NCBI RefSeq assembly: GCF_016734815.1
Contig: NZ_JAERQF010000023.1
Coordinates: 1 to 64,000 of the forward strand
Origin: Hymenobacter rubidus
Lineage (GTDB): Bacteria; Bacteroidota; Bacteroidia; Cytophagales; Hymenobacteraceae
Direction of reading: 5' to 3'
DNA: 64,000 nucleotides
Of the stretch, positions 42,994 through 54,431 are shown one piece after another (positions within the stretch are counted from its first letter, which is position 1; each line of letters begins with the position of its first letter). Under the pieces are notes generated by a model that worked only from the letters and a program-made list of their open reading frames with translations, was not told where the DNA came from and made no database searches. Both the position numbers and the translations under genes were made by a program.

Positions 42994-45732
42994 TTAAAAT
43001 GCCGAATACGTTACGGCCAGGTAATACAGCCCGCCCACGCTCGGCCCACCGAGGTAGGACACATAGTAGTTATTGAGCACGTTGCTGGCACCCAGCTTGA
43101 AGCGCACCTGCGCAACGGGCACGGCGTAGCTCAGCTGAGCATCGAGCGTATGATAACCGGGTACGTCGCCATTCACCAGAAAGGTCTGGGAATAGTAGCC
43201 CTGCTGCCAGCGGTAATGGAGGCCAAATCCGAAGTTGCGGTAGGCGTTTTCATTGCCCAGACTCAGGTTGTAGGCCCAGCGCGGAGTATTGAACCCGTCT
43301 TCTAGGCCGTCGCCGTTTTCGGTGCGGTCGAGGCGGGTGTAGGTGGTATTGGCCCCAATGAGGTAGCCGCGGCCCACCTCATAGCGCAGGCCGGCCGAGC
43401 CGCCGTAGTTGTACACCTGGCTTTGCGAGTTGGTCCAGAGGCGGTAGCGGGCCTGGCCGGTGCGGGCATTCAGGGCCGTGGCAATGGAGTTGAGGTCGGT
43501 GCCGGTGTTGAGGGGCTGGCCGGCGGTGGTTTGCGGCACGTAGGCCTCCACTTGGGCAATAAAGTCGCGGTAGGAATTGTAGTAGAAATCCACATCGAAC
43601 ACCAGCCGACCAGTGGGGCCAAAAGCCGCCTTGTAGCCGATTTCAAACGAGCGGATGTACTCCGGTTTGAGGTAGGTGTAAGGGTTTTTGACCAGCATAT
43701 TCTGATTCTGGGCAATGGCCTGCTGGCGCTTCTGGGCTGCCGTGGCCGAGGAGGTATTAGCGTTGATGCTGGCCGTAACGGCGTTATTGAACGCATCAAT
43801 ACTCGTGCGCAAATAGCTGTTCTCAAACACCCCATCCGACATCACGCGCAGCCCGCCGATGCGTTTCACCTGCCCGCTGTTTACGTTCGAGAAGCCCTCG
43901 AACAAGCTCGGGAAACGGTAGCCGCTCTGGTAGCTGACGCGGAAATTCTGCCGCTGCGTGGGCGAGAAAACGGCCGTGAAGCGCGGGTTGAATTGGGTAG
44001 CGAAGTAGTCGTTTTTGTCGATTCGCAGCGTGGCGGTGAAGCGCAGCTTGTCGGCCAGAAACCGGCCACCGGCCTGCACGAAACCGCCCGTTTTCGAGTA
44101 AGTCAGGTTGTCGGTGAGCGGGTCTTTGCCGGGGTTGGGGTTGATGAAATAGTTGCCGTCGGGCACCACAATGTAGGTGCGGTGGTCGGCGCCGGCCAGC
44201 AGGTCGAGGCTGGCGGGCAGGGCGCGGCCGCTGCGGCGTAGCGCCTCGGCAATGTTCACCTGGGCCTCGCCGTGGAGCAGGTCGGCGCGCACGCGCAGGG
44301 CCGCGCCCACGTCCCAGTTGTTGATGCCCTGCAGCTCACTCAGGCGCTGGTTGAAGGCGTCGGTACCGGGCTGCGGGCGGCCGGCGTCGGCGGCGGTGCG
44401 GGCGGTGGCGTGGGCGGTGGCCACGGGCTGGCCAGCGGCTACGGCGGCGTTCCAGGCCCCCGCATAGTCGGTGTTCCACTGCGCGTCGGGCTTGAAGCTG
44501 CGGTCGATGTTCTCGCCCATCGAGCGCAGGTTGTAGCTCTGGCCGGTGTTTTCCTGGGTGAGGTAGGCGCGGGCCTGCACCACGGGCGTGGTGAGCGTGA
44601 GGGCGTGCTGCTGCAGGCGGTAGTCCTGCAGGCGGAAGCGGTTTGAGCGCTGGTACACGTTGCCGAACCCGGCCACGCGGTAGGTATAGGTCAGCTCCGT
44701 GCCGGGCCGGAAGCGGTAGTGCAGCGCCGCATCAGCCTTAAGGCTCTTGAGGGTATAATCCACCAAGTCCCGCTCGTCGTAGCCGGTGCGCGCCACCGAA
44801 TACTGCTTGCCGCCCAGCGTGAGCGTGCTCCGGTCCGACGACTCGTTGCCGTAGCGGTTCACCTGGTCCGGGGCCGGGTTGTCGGCCCCGAACAAGCCGG
44901 TCGTGGCGTTGCCGTTGGCGTTGAGGTCGGTCTGGTCGTTGGCAATCCAGTCGTAGGCCCGCAGGTACGTGGCGTTGATTTTAAAAGCGAGCTTATTGGC
45001 CACCAGTACCTTGGCGTAGCGCAAGCTGGTTTCGGAATAGATTTTTTCCGGCGAGCTGCCCGCTCCAAACGGCTTTACATTCGGGTCGTTCATGTGGTTG
45101 ATGCCGGTTTGCTGCCGCACGCTCAGCCCCTGCGAATTGAACGGGTTTTTCGTCTGAAAATTCGCCAGCCCGTTGATGGCGTTCAGCCCGTATAGCGCCG
45201 AGGCCGTGCCCGGCACAATTTCTACCGAGCCAATGTCCAAATCGCTCGGTCCGAGCATATTCCCAATTGGCCCGCCGATGTGCGGCGCCTGATTGTCAAC
45301 CCCGTCCACCAGCTGGGCAAAGCGCACGTTGGTGGTGTTGGTAAAGCCCCGGGCGTTAATTACCTTGAAACCCAGGCTGGGCGTAATCACCTGTACGCCC
45401 TTCAGGTGCTCAATGGCATCGAAGAACGACGGCGCGGGCGTGAGCCGCAGGGCGCGCGGGTTGAGCTTTTCCACCGTCACCGGCGACTGCAAAAAGCTTT
45501 CCTCTGCCCGCGATGCCGACACGACGACTTCTTCCAAACCCACGTTTTTGCGGGTGGTGTCCGCCGGGGCAGTGGGTTGGGCCCCGGCGATTTGGGGCCG
45601 GCCTAGCACTGCCAGTGAAACTACTGAGAGGCAGAAGCCGCGGCGGGCAGCGGGAGGAGCAGGAAGTTTCAAACGGGCAAAAGTGAAGTTTCGTTGTATT
45701 GGCGAAGATATAACGCTTCGCGGCTTACTCAA
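42994..45732 (-). CDS. TonB-dependent receptor, possibly for molybdate or another oxyanion
   Basis: A 912-residue outer membrane receptor. The likely signal peptide ends near AGAQP. A TonB-box-like segment (VGLEEVVVSASR) is followed by the plug (HLKGVQVITPSLGFKVINARGF, LVDGVDNQAPHIGG, IEIVPGTASALYG) and a large barrel ending in LAVTYSAF. There is no CarboxypepD_reg domain. The frame starts with TTG 45732, which overlaps the stop of the upstream ModE-like gene as TTGA, so the two are translationally coupled. That context suggests import of molybdate or tungstate, which is inference; no modABC genes are nearby. Confidence 0.87.
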   Translation of the reverse strand: MSKPRSVISSPIQRNFTFARLKLPAPPAARRGFCLSVVSLAVLGRPQIAGAQPTAPADTTRKNVGLEEVVVSASRAEESFLQSPVTVEKLNPRALRLTPAPSFFDAIEHLKGVQVITPSLGFKVINARGFTNTTNVRFAQLVDGVDNQAPHIGGPIGNMLGPSDLDIGSVEIVPGTASALYGLNAINGLANFQTKNPFNSQGLSVRQQTGINHMNDPNVKPFGAGSSPEKIYSETSLRYAKVLVANKLAFKINATYLRAYDWIANDQTDLNANGNATTGLFGADNPAPDQVNRYGNESSDRSTLTLGGKQYSVARTGYDERDLVDYTLKSLKADAALHYRFRPGTELTYTYRVAGFGNVYQRSNRFRLQDYRLQQHALTLTTPVVQARAYLTQENTGQSYNLRSMGENIDRSFKPDAQWNTDYAGAWNAAVAAGQPVATAHATARTAADAGRPQPGTDAFNQRLSELQGINNWDVGAALRVRADLLHGEAQVNIAEALRRSGRALPASLDLLAGADHRTYIVVPDGNYFINPNPGKDPLTDNLTYSKTGGFVQAGGRFLADKLRFTATLRIDKNDYFATQFNPRFTAVFSPTQRQNFRVSYQSGYRFPSLFEGFSNVNSGQVKRIGGLRVMSDGVFENSYLRTSIDAFNNAVTASINANTSSATAAQKRQQAIAQNQNMLVKNPYTYLKPEYIRSFEIGYKAAFGPTGRLVFDVDFYYNSYRDFIAQVEAYVPQTTAGQPLNTGTDLNSIATALNARTGQARYRLWTNSQSQVYNYGGSAGLRYEVGRGYLIGANTTYTRLDRTENGDGLEDGFNTPRWAYNLSLGNENAYRNFGFGLHYRWQQGYYSQTFLVNGDVPGYHTLDAQLSYAVPVAQVRFKLGASNVLNNYYVSYLGGPSVGGLYYLAVTYSAF

Positions 45733-46091
45733 CTTCCTTGCAGATGCTTTGTTTCGAGCGCCATAAATTCCTGAAACCGCGCCTGTAGGGCTTTAAACGC
45801 CACAACAGCTTCCTGCCCGGCCTCCGTTACAGCGGCCCCGCCGCCTTTGCTGCCGCCGGTTTGGGTGGCGACCAGTGGGCTGGCGGCCTGCGCATTCATG
45901 GAGCTCACCAGGTCCCAGGCCCGCTTGTAAGACATGCCCATGGCCTGCGCCGCCTTCGAGATGGAGCCCAGCGCGGCAATCTGTTCCAGTAGCTCCAGCC
46001 GCCCAATGCCGAGGAAGCGGCCGTCCTCGGTTTCGAGCCACAAGCGGCCGTTGAGGCGGTAGGTTTTGGTGGGCAGGAGCAAGGTTTTCAT
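45729..46091 (-). CDS. ModE-like winged-helix regulator (N-terminal domain only)
   Basis: A 120-residue DNA-binding protein that matches the N-terminal domain of ModE, the molybdate-responsive regulator: RLELLEQIAALGSISKAAQAMGMSYKRAWDL (LysR-type helix-turn-helix with the ModE YKRAW), then a Gly-rich TGGSKGGGAAVTEAG wing and a helical tail. The molybdate-binding TOBE domains of full ModE are missing, as in many short ModE-like proteins. The gene directly precedes and overlaps the TonB receptor. ATG 46091 (MKTLLLPTKTYRL) is the start; the longer frame is not protein-like. Confidence 0.87.
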   Translation of the reverse strand: MKTLLLPTKTYRLNGRLWLETEDGRFLGIGRLELLEQIAALGSISKAAQAMGMSYKRAWDLVSSMNAQAASPLVATQTGGSKGGGAAVTEAGQEAVVAFKALQARFQEFMALETKHLQGS

Positions 46092-46106
46092 GGGGCAAGT
46101 ATACGC

Positions 46107-46180
46107 GTAGCGCGGACTCGTGGGAGTCCGCGCATTGATGCACCATTCGCCCAGGCGCGGACGCGCAGAGTCCACGCTAC
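46107..46180. repeat. family 3 palindromic element, diverged copy
   Basis: Arms GTAGCGCGGACT and AGTCCACGCTAC with inner GGACTcgtgggAGTCC, the same design as 2698-2777. The right arm overlaps the end of the DUF72 gene and provides its TAG stop. Confidence 0.7.
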
Positions 46181-46911
46181 ACCATCTGCTGCATCTGGCG
46201 GGCGTTTTCGACGCCCACGGCCCCGATGCCATTGTTGAAAAACAGGTACACTGCGCGCACGTTTTGAGCGGCCTTGATTTCGGCGGCAATGCGGGCCAGA
46301 AATCCCGGACTATAAGGCGATTTATACAGCTCCGGCACGCCGTGGAAGCGGTAATACACCGTGTCGGTATTGGCCACTACCTCATCGGGCAGCTCCAGGG
46401 GCGGCGGGTAGCTCTGGCCCACGAACGCAATGCCGTGCCGGGCCAGGATGCGCTGCACCTCGCCATCCCACCAGCTGGGGTGGCGAAACTCGACCACGTT
46501 TTGGAACGCCGGGTCGAGGCTGTCGAGCAGGCGGTGGAGCAGTTCGTCGGTGTAGGCGGCTTTGGGCGGAAGCTGGAAGAGCACGGGGCCCAGTTTTTCC
46601 TTCAGCCCCTCGGCCACGGTGCCGTAAAAATCGGCCAGAATGGGCTGGGCTTCGGCGTTGAATTTCTTGTAATGCGTCACCTGGCGCGGCGCTTTCACGG
46701 CGAAGCGAAAGCCAGGCGGACTCTGCGCGTACCAGGTTTCGAAGGCCTTCAGTTCCGGCATGCGGTAGAAGGTCACGTTCAGCTCCAGCGTGTTAAACTG
46801 GGTGCAGTAGTAGGCAAACCACTTGCGCGGCGGCAAGTCGGCAGGGTAAAAAATGCCTTTCCAGTCGCGGAAGGAAAACCCGGAACAGCCGATGTATATA
46901 GCCACGTTCAT
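46177..46911 (-). CDS. DUF72 family protein (YecE-like)
   Basis: A 244-residue protein of the DUF72 TIM-barrel family. The conserved start IGCSGFSFRDWKGIFYP, the NTLELNVTFYRMP stretch, FRFAVKAPRQVTH, FQLPP and VEFRHPSWW are all present, in order and at normal length. Function in bacteria is uncertain. The C-terminal residues are fixed by a stop codon inside a palindromic element (46107-46180), but the length suggests little or nothing is lost. Divergent from the truncated acyltransferase. Confidence 0.92.
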   Translation of the reverse strand: MNVAIYIGCSGFSFRDWKGIFYPADLPPRKWFAYYCTQFNTLELNVTFYRMPELKAFETWYAQSPPGFRFAVKAPRQVTHYKKFNAEAQPILADFYGTVAEGLKEKLGPVLFQLPPKAAYTDELLHRLLDSLDPAFQNVVEFRHPSWWDGEVQRILARHGIAFVGQSYPPPLELPDEVVANTDTVYYRFHGVPELYKSPYSPGFLARIAAEIKAAQNVRAVYLFFNNGIGAVGVENARQMQQMV

Positions 46912-46928
46912 AGCTTGTAAAATGAAAA

Positions 46929-47510
46929 ATGCAGACCAGCAGCCATACGTGCAAAGGCGCCGAAGCGACGCTGCCGCTGCTGCTGCGCCGGGAGCAGCCG
47001 TGGCACGGCTTTTTTGGCTCGTTCAATTTTCTGTTTCAATTTACTTACCTGGGGCGGGCCGTCGAGTTTTTCGTGGGGGCGGCACTGGCCGGGCTGCTGC
47101 CGCGTGGGCTGCCCGTAGCCCCGCCGCACGGCCCGACCTACGCCGGCCTGGCGGGCATGCTGCTGTGCCTGGGCGGCCTGAGCTTGCTGCACGGCCCAGC
47201 CATTGGGGCGTTCGGGGTGCTGACTCCGGCGGGCATGTTGCTCAACAGCGTGGCCCTGCCGCTGCTGGGCAGGCCGCCGCTGGTGCTGCTGGGCAAAAGC
47301 TCCTACGCGTTCTACCTCATCCACATGGGCGTGGGGCAGCAGTTGCTGCGCGGACACCTGCCCAATCCCGTGCTGCCCCTGCTGCTCCTCTATGGCGCGT
47401 CCATCCTGTTATATTGGCTGGTAGAAGAACCGCTCAACAAGTGGTTCCGGCGCGTGCTGGGCCGGGCCCGGCCAACTCCGCTACGGGCCAATTCGCCGCT
47501 GGGCAGTTGA
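46929..47510 (+). pseudogene. truncated acyltransferase family 3 (OafA-like) remnant
   Basis: A 193-residue hydrophobic frame that matches only the C-terminal half of membrane acyltransferases (OafA/YrhL type): YLGRAVEFFVGAALAG, then LLGKSSYAFYLIHMGVGQQLL, and the family's end YWLVEEPLNKWFRRVLG. The N-terminal half with the catalytic His is missing. The apparent start lies only 17 bp from the DUF72 start codon, so the 5' part was probably lost by deletion. Most likely non-functional. Confidence 0.75.
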
Positions 47511-47552
47511 AAGTTAACAGTGAAAGCAACCGGGATTGTTAACTTTTAACTG
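47504..47552. repeat. inverted repeat after the acyltransferase remnant
   Basis: CAGTTGAAAGTTAACA and TGTTAACTTTTAACTG (16-bp arms, one mismatch) with a 17-base loop. The left arm overlaps the stop codon of the remnant. AT-rich, unlike the main families. Confidence 0.75.
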
Positions 47553-47591
47553 TCCTCAAAAGCCATACAAAACCGAAAATAGCCTTGCGTT

Positions 47592-47987
47592 ATGATTGAT
47601 AAGATTGCCTGGCTGCACCTGCGCAATGGCCACGTGCTGAGCACCCGCAGCCGGGGCAAAGACCGGTTCTACTTTCCCGGTGGCAAGCGCGAAGCCGGCG
47701 AAACCGATGCGCAGACCCTGCTGCGTGAAATCGAAGAAGAGCTAACCGTGGCCCTCGACCCGGCCAGCCTGCAATTGGCCGGGGTGTGGGAGGCGCCCGC
47801 CCACGGCCACCCGGCGGGCGTGCTTGTGCGCATGACGTGCTACTACGCCCGCTACACCGGCCGGCTGCAGCCCGCCGCCGAAATCGAAGAAGTGGCGTGG
47901 CTCACCTACCGGCACCGGGAGCAGGTGTCCGCCGTCGACCAGCTGATTTTTGACTGGCTGCGGGGACAACAGTTGCTGGCCGACTAA
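47592..47987 (+). CDS. NUDIX hydrolase
   Basis: A 131-residue NUDIX protein. The Nudix box is complete: GGKREAGETDAQTLLREIEEEL (about residues 31-52), with the metal-binding Glu residues in REIEEE. N-terminal strand IAWLHLRNGHVLSTRS and C-terminal AEIEEVAWLTY fit the MutT-like fold. It hydrolyses a nucleoside-diphosphate-linked compound; the substrate cannot be assigned. Probably a short single-gene unit. Confidence 0.92.
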   Translation: MIDKIAWLHLRNGHVLSTRSRGKDRFYFPGGKREAGETDAQTLLREIEEELTVALDPASLQLAGVWEAPAHGHPAGVLVRMTCYYARYTGRLQPAAEIEEVAWLTYRHREQVSAVDQLIFDWLRGQQLLAD

Positions 47988-48081
47988 CCGGCCGGGCCGC
48001 CGACGTTCCCACCCACAACTTGCATCGGCCGAAAGGAGTACATAGCGGTGGGCAGCCAGCGAAACGCTGCCCCTACCGTTT

Positions 48082-48660
48082 ATGGATGCACTACGCACAT
48101 TTACCGGCAACACGGAGGCCGAAATCTGGCAGCAGGTAGCCGCCGATATGGCTCAGCGGGGAGAGTGGTTTGAGTACGAAGCCGTGCTGCAGCAAGGCGG
48201 GTACGAGGTGTATGTCGCCGTGGACATCGACCTGGGCGGCGGCTTCGAAAGCGGCAGCGAGTCGACGACCATGACGGCGCGCCTGCCCCGGCCGGTGCCT
48301 TTGCGCTTTGCCCTGCACGAGCAGGATTGGGTGCACGAACTGGGCAAGCTCCTGGGCCTGACCGATATTGAGCTGGGCGACCCCGAAATTGATGCTGCCT
48401 TCATCATCACCACCAACGAGCCGGCCACCCTGCACGACTTGCTGGCCGACCCCGACCTGCGCCATACCTTGCTCCGCTACCGCGACCTGCGCCTGGTGCT
48501 GAAGCCCACCGGCTCGGCGCCCGACGAGGAAGCAGTGCTGGAATTCAGCAAAGACACGGCCCTGACCGACCCGGCACAACTCCAGGACGTGTACCACCTG
48601 CTGCTGACCTTGCTCCAGAAACTGGCGCCCCTGCCGGCTTCAACGGCTGCCTCGCTTTAA
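48082..48660 (+). CDS. hypothetical protein
   Basis: A 192-residue acidic soluble protein (MDALRTFTGNTEAEIW start). It has no signal peptide or membrane segment. Alternating strand-like stretches (YEVYVAVDIDLGG, MTARLPRPVPLRFALHEQD, AAFIITTNEP, DLRLVLKPTG) suggest an alpha/beta or mostly beta fold. I do not recognise the family and no catalytic motif stands out. It follows the NUDIX gene on the same strand with a 94-bp gap. Codon usage matches the neighbours, so it is very likely a real gene. Confidence 0.75.
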   Translation: MDALRTFTGNTEAEIWQQVAADMAQRGEWFEYEAVLQQGGYEVYVAVDIDLGGGFESGSESTTMTARLPRPVPLRFALHEQDWVHELGKLLGLTDIELGDPEIDAAFIITTNEPATLHDLLADPDLRHTLLRYRDLRLVLKPTGSAPDEEAVLEFSKDTALTDPAQLQDVYHLLLTLLQKLAPLPASTAASL

Positions 48661-48793
48661 TCAAGGCGCAGGACAGTTAGGGCGCGGCAGCCAGCCGGGT
48701 TGCTGCCGGCCGCAACAATCTTCAGAATAAGTCTTAAATGCCTGTCTTACAGCGGCAATAATAGGAGCCGCTGACTACCATTTCTTTGCCCGT

Positions 48794-50134
48794 ATGTCAA
48801 CTTACTCTGCGCTACCCCTGGCCGCCTTGGCCCTGCTGGTGGGCTGCGGTGGCCCCAGCAACCAGGAAAAACAGGAAGCCGCCGCCAACACTCCGGCCCA
48901 AACCCTGACCACACCCGCCGCCGAACCCGTGCATCTGCCGGCTCCCTACGCCACCAAATCGGTCACCCACCGGGTCAACATCCAGCCCTGGCCGGCCGGC
49001 CGCACGCCAACGGCGCCCCCTGGCTTCAGCGTGGCCGAGTACGCGGGCAACCTGGACAGCCCGCGCTGGTTCTACGTGGCCCCCAACGGCGACGTGCTGG
49101 TGGCCGAGGCCAGCACCATCCCGATGACGATGACCAAAAAAGTGGCCGCCGAGCTAAAGCTGGACAAATCCCGCTCGCTGCGCGACCACAGCGCCAACCG
49201 CATCACGCTGTTCCGCGACACCAACCAGGACGGCAAGCCTGACCTGCGCACCACCTTCCTCGCCAACCTCAGCCAGCCCTTCGGCATGCTGATTGTGGGC
49301 AATGCCTTCTACGTGGCCAACACCGATGGCGTGCTGCGCTTTCCTTACCAGCCCGGCGCTACCAAAATTGCGGGCTCCGGCCAGCGCATGCTCGACCTAC
49401 CCAAAGGCGGCTACAACAACCACTGGACCCGCAACCTGCTGGCCAGTGCCGACGGCTCCAAAATCTACGTCACCGTGGGCTCCGGCTCCAACGTGCAGGA
49501 ACACGGGGCCGAAAACGAGGTGCGCCGCGCCAACATTCTCGAAATAAACCCCGACGGCACCGGCGAGAAAATTTATGCCAGCGGCCTGCGCAACCCCATT
49601 GGCCTGCAGTGGCAGCCCGGCACCGGCAAGCTATGGGCCGTGGTGAACGAGCGCGACGAGTTGGGCGATGAGCTGGTGCCGGACTACTTCACCAGCGTGA
49701 AAGAAGGCGGTTTCTACGGCTGGCCCTACTCGTACTACGGCCAGAACGAAGAGCCCCGCCGCAAAAATGAGCGGCCCGACCTCGTCAAGAAAGCCCTGGT
49801 GCCTGACGTGCCCCTCGGGGCCCACGTAGCGGCCCTGGGCCTCACGTTTTATGACAAGGATGCGTTTCCGGCCAAGTACCGCCACGGGGCCTTCATCGGC
49901 GAGCACGGCTCTTGGAACCGCTCGCAGTACGCGGGCTACAAAGTGGTGTTCGTGCCCTTCGCCAACGGCCAGCCCAGCGGCCCGCCCGAGGACTTCCTCA
50001 CCGGCTTCCTGGCCGGCGGCGACTCGAAGGATGCCTACGGCCGGCCGGTGGGCGTAACCACCCTGCCCGACGGCTCCCTGCTGGTAGCCGACGACGCAGG
50101 CGATAAAATATGGCGGGTGAGCGCCGTGCACTAG
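48794..50134 (+). CDS. PQQ-dependent sugar dehydrogenase-like lipoprotein (sorbosone dehydrogenase family)
   Basis: A 446-residue periplasmic lipoprotein: the N-terminus MSTYSALPLAALALLVGCGG ends in a lipobox with Cys at about residue 18. The rest is a six-bladed beta-propeller of the soluble glucose/sorbosone dehydrogenase type, with VAEYAGNLDSPRWFYVAPNGDVLVAEA at the start, GYNNHWTRNLLASADGSKIYVTVGSGSN, then ASGLRNPIGLQWQPG, GEHGSWNRS near the end and DGSLLVADDAGDKIWRV. Likely oxidises a sugar or aldehyde using PQQ; no PQQ synthesis gene is in the window. Confidence 0.9.
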   Translation: MSTYSALPLAALALLVGCGGPSNQEKQEAAANTPAQTLTTPAAEPVHLPAPYATKSVTHRVNIQPWPAGRTPTAPPGFSVAEYAGNLDSPRWFYVAPNGDVLVAEASTIPMTMTKKVAAELKLDKSRSLRDHSANRITLFRDTNQDGKPDLRTTFLANLSQPFGMLIVGNAFYVANTDGVLRFPYQPGATKIAGSGQRMLDLPKGGYNNHWTRNLLASADGSKIYVTVGSGSNVQEHGAENEVRRANILEINPDGTGEKIYASGLRNPIGLQWQPGTGKLWAVVNERDELGDELVPDYFTSVKEGGFYGWPYSYYGQNEEPRRKNERPDLVKKALVPDVPLGAHVAALGLTFYDKDAFPAKYRHGAFIGEHGSWNRSQYAGYKVVFVPFANGQPSGPPEDFLTGFLAGGDSKDAYGRPVGVTTLPDGSLLVADDAGDKIWRVSAVH

Positions 50135-50186
50135 CAAGGCTGTTTGGGTATGTATACGTTAGGCCGTCATGCAGGGTGTTTAACGG

Positions 50187-50281
50187 TCATGCAGAGCGTA
50201 GCGAAGCATCTTTACCGCACAACGCGACCGCAACGATTGGTTTACTATTGAGGTAAAGATGCTTCGCTACGCTCTGCATGA
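50187..50281. repeat. family 1 palindromic element
   Basis: Arms TCATGCAGAGCGTAGCGAAG and the complement ending CGCTCTGCATGA. A partial extra arm (TCATGCAGGG) lies just upstream at 50167. Between two + strand genes. Confidence 0.92.
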
Positions 50282-50394
50282 CGGGTGAGCAAACACCAGT
50301 CGAACGCTCTGCTTGGCTGAGTTTGATGGGAAGTATGGTAGAAAACAGGTTCTGTCTTACCTTTCTGGCTATCACGCCCACCAAATAGCAACCG

Positions 50395-52521
<2,127 letters not shown>

Positions 52522-52539
52522 ATTTCATTTGGTTTTGCA

Positions 52540-52577
52540 AAAAAGCCTGCCGTCCCAATGGGGGCGGCAGGCTTTTT
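52540..52577. terminator. bidirectional rho-independent terminator
   Basis: AAAAAGCCTGCCG and CGGCAGGCTTTTT with a short paired CCC/GGG and AATG loop, 18 bp after the prolyl oligopeptidase stop codon, convergent with selO. Confidence 0.88.
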
Positions 52578-52637
52578 GGTGGTCGGGGAATCGGGTGTTT
52601 AGCGCAGCGCAGAGGCGGGCGGGCTCCCTTTGTGGGC

Positions 52638-54233
52638 TTAGGAACTGCACGAGAGCGTGGCCGACCCCGGTTTGTCACGGGCCCAGTCGGGGCGTTTGGC
52701 CGCCAGGGCCGCGTGGTCCGGGTGTTCGTCAAACGGCGTTTTGAGAACGTGCATGAGGGTTTCCAGCGCGGTTAGGTCACCGGTTTGGGCGGCTTCGATG
52801 GCTTGCTGGGCGAGGTAGTTGCGCAGCACGTATTTCGGGTTGGCTGCCAACATGGTGGTGCGGGTTTCTTCCCCGCTGGCGGCCTCCTGCCGCAGGCGCG
52901 TAGCATACTGCCGCAGCCATTGCAGCAGGTTGCGGTCCTCGTTGGGTGCTGCCGAATAGGCCGCAGCTGCAATCAGTTCCTGAAACAGGGCCGCCTCATT
53001 ATCCGGCGCAGCCATCAGCGCGGGAGCCAGGTGCGAGAGCTGCCGGAAAAACAGCGTCATGTCAATCTCAGGCTCCGACAAGGCCTGGGGCAGGGCTTCG
53101 GTCAGGGCGCGGTCCTCGTCGGGCATCAGGGGCGTCAGGCCCAGTTTGCGCAGCAGGAGCGTGTGCTGCGTGCTGGCCAGGGTGCTGGCGTACTCGTTCA
53201 GGCCACTGCGTAGTGCCTGGGCATCGGGCACCAGGGGCGTCAGGGCTTGGGCCAGGGCCATCAGGTTCCACAGGGCCACGCGGGGCTGCTGGCCAAAGGC
53301 ATAGCGCCGCGAGCCGAAGTCGGTGGTGTTGGGCGTCCAGTCGGGGTCGTATGGTTCCAGCCAGCCGTAGGGGCCGTAGTCGACGGTGAGGCCCAGAATG
53401 GACATGTTGTCGGTGTTCATCACGCCGTGCACAAAGCCCACGGTCATCCAGTGCGCAATCATCACGGCCGTGCGCCGGCTCACTTCCTCAAACCAGCGCA
53501 GGTACGTTTCGGGCGAGGGCGGGCCCAGCTCGGGGTAGTGGTGGCGCAGGGTGTAGTCGGCCAGGGCCCGCAGGTTGTCGATTTCGCCCTGCGCCGTCAT
53601 CAGCTGGAAGTTGCCAAACCGGATGAAGGTGGGTGCCACCCGCGCCACAATGGCGCCCGGCTCAGCCTGGGCGTTGCCGTTGTAGAACATGTCGCGCACC
53701 ACTTCGTCGCCGGTGCCTACCAAGCTCAGGGCGCGGGTGGTGGGCACGCCGAGGTGGTGCATGGCCTCGCTGCACAAAAACTCCCGCAGCGAAGAGCGCA
53801 GCACCGCCCGGCCATCGGCGCGGCGCGAGTAGGGCGTGGGGCCGGCGCCCTTCAGCTGGATTTCCCAGCGCGACCCGTCTACGGCCACCGCCTGGCCCAG
53901 CGAAATGGCGCGGCCGTCGCCCAGCTGCCCGGCCCAGTTGCCGAACTGGTGCCCGCCGTAGCGCGCCGCAAAGGGCTTCATGCTGGCCGTGACGAGGTTG
54001 CCAGCCAGCGCATCCACCGCCGGGCCGCGCTCGGTGGGCTTGGCCAGCCCGAGAAAGTCGCCCATCTCCTCGGACCAAGCCAACAAGTGCGGACTTTCCA
54101 CGGGCGTGGGCTGCACCAGCGAGTAGCAGTAGCCGGGCACCTGCCGCGAGCCTTTGTTGCCGGATGTTTCGCCCCGCAGCTCGTCCACAAAAGGGTTTTG
54201 GAAGGAAATTTGGTCAACGGGAGAGGCATTCAT
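52638..54233 (-). CDS. selO: protein adenylyltransferase SelO
   Basis: SelO is a pseudokinase-fold enzyme that transfers AMP from ATP to protein hydroxyls. The 531-residue product has RYGGHQFGNWAGQLGDGRA, KGAGPTPYSRRADGRAVLRSSLREFL and VHGVMNTDNMSILGLTVDYGPYGWL with the conserved active-site residues, and ends in SCSS, where Cys stands in the place of the selenocysteine found in animal SelO. ATG 54233 (MNASPVDQ) is the likely start; the longer frame upstream is not family-like. No partner genes nearby. Confidence 0.93.
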   Translation of the reverse strand: MNASPVDQISFQNPFVDELRGETSGNKGSRQVPGYCYSLVQPTPVESPHLLAWSEEMGDFLGLAKPTERGPAVDALAGNLVTASMKPFAARYGGHQFGNWAGQLGDGRAISLGQAVAVDGSRWEIQLKGAGPTPYSRRADGRAVLRSSLREFLCSEAMHHLGVPTTRALSLVGTGDEVVRDMFYNGNAQAEPGAIVARVAPTFIRFGNFQLMTAQGEIDNLRALADYTLRHHYPELGPPSPETYLRWFEEVSRRTAVMIAHWMTVGFVHGVMNTDNMSILGLTVDYGPYGWLEPYDPDWTPNTTDFGSRRYAFGQQPRVALWNLMALAQALTPLVPDAQALRSGLNEYASTLASTQHTLLLRKLGLTPLMPDEDRALTEALPQALSEPEIDMTLFFRQLSHLAPALMAAPDNEAALFQELIAAAAYSAAPNEDRNLLQWLRQYATRLRQEAASGEETRTTMLAANPKYVLRNYLAQQAIEAAQTGDLTALETLMHVLKTPFDEHPDHAALAAKRPDWARDKPGSATLSCSS

Positions 54234-54431
54234 GGCAGCGCAGTTTTGGGGTGGCAAAGCCAAGTACGCAGCACCCCAATGGCGCGGCGACTGGCCTTGT
54301 CCAAACGGCCCGCAGGCCCGCATGTTTTGGCTGAGCTTTACGGCGCAAGGCACTACGGTGCCTGGTGGCTGGGCATCAGGGCGGTTGCTAAGAGGCTTCT
54401 CCCCAAGAATGATATATCCAATTCAGACCCG

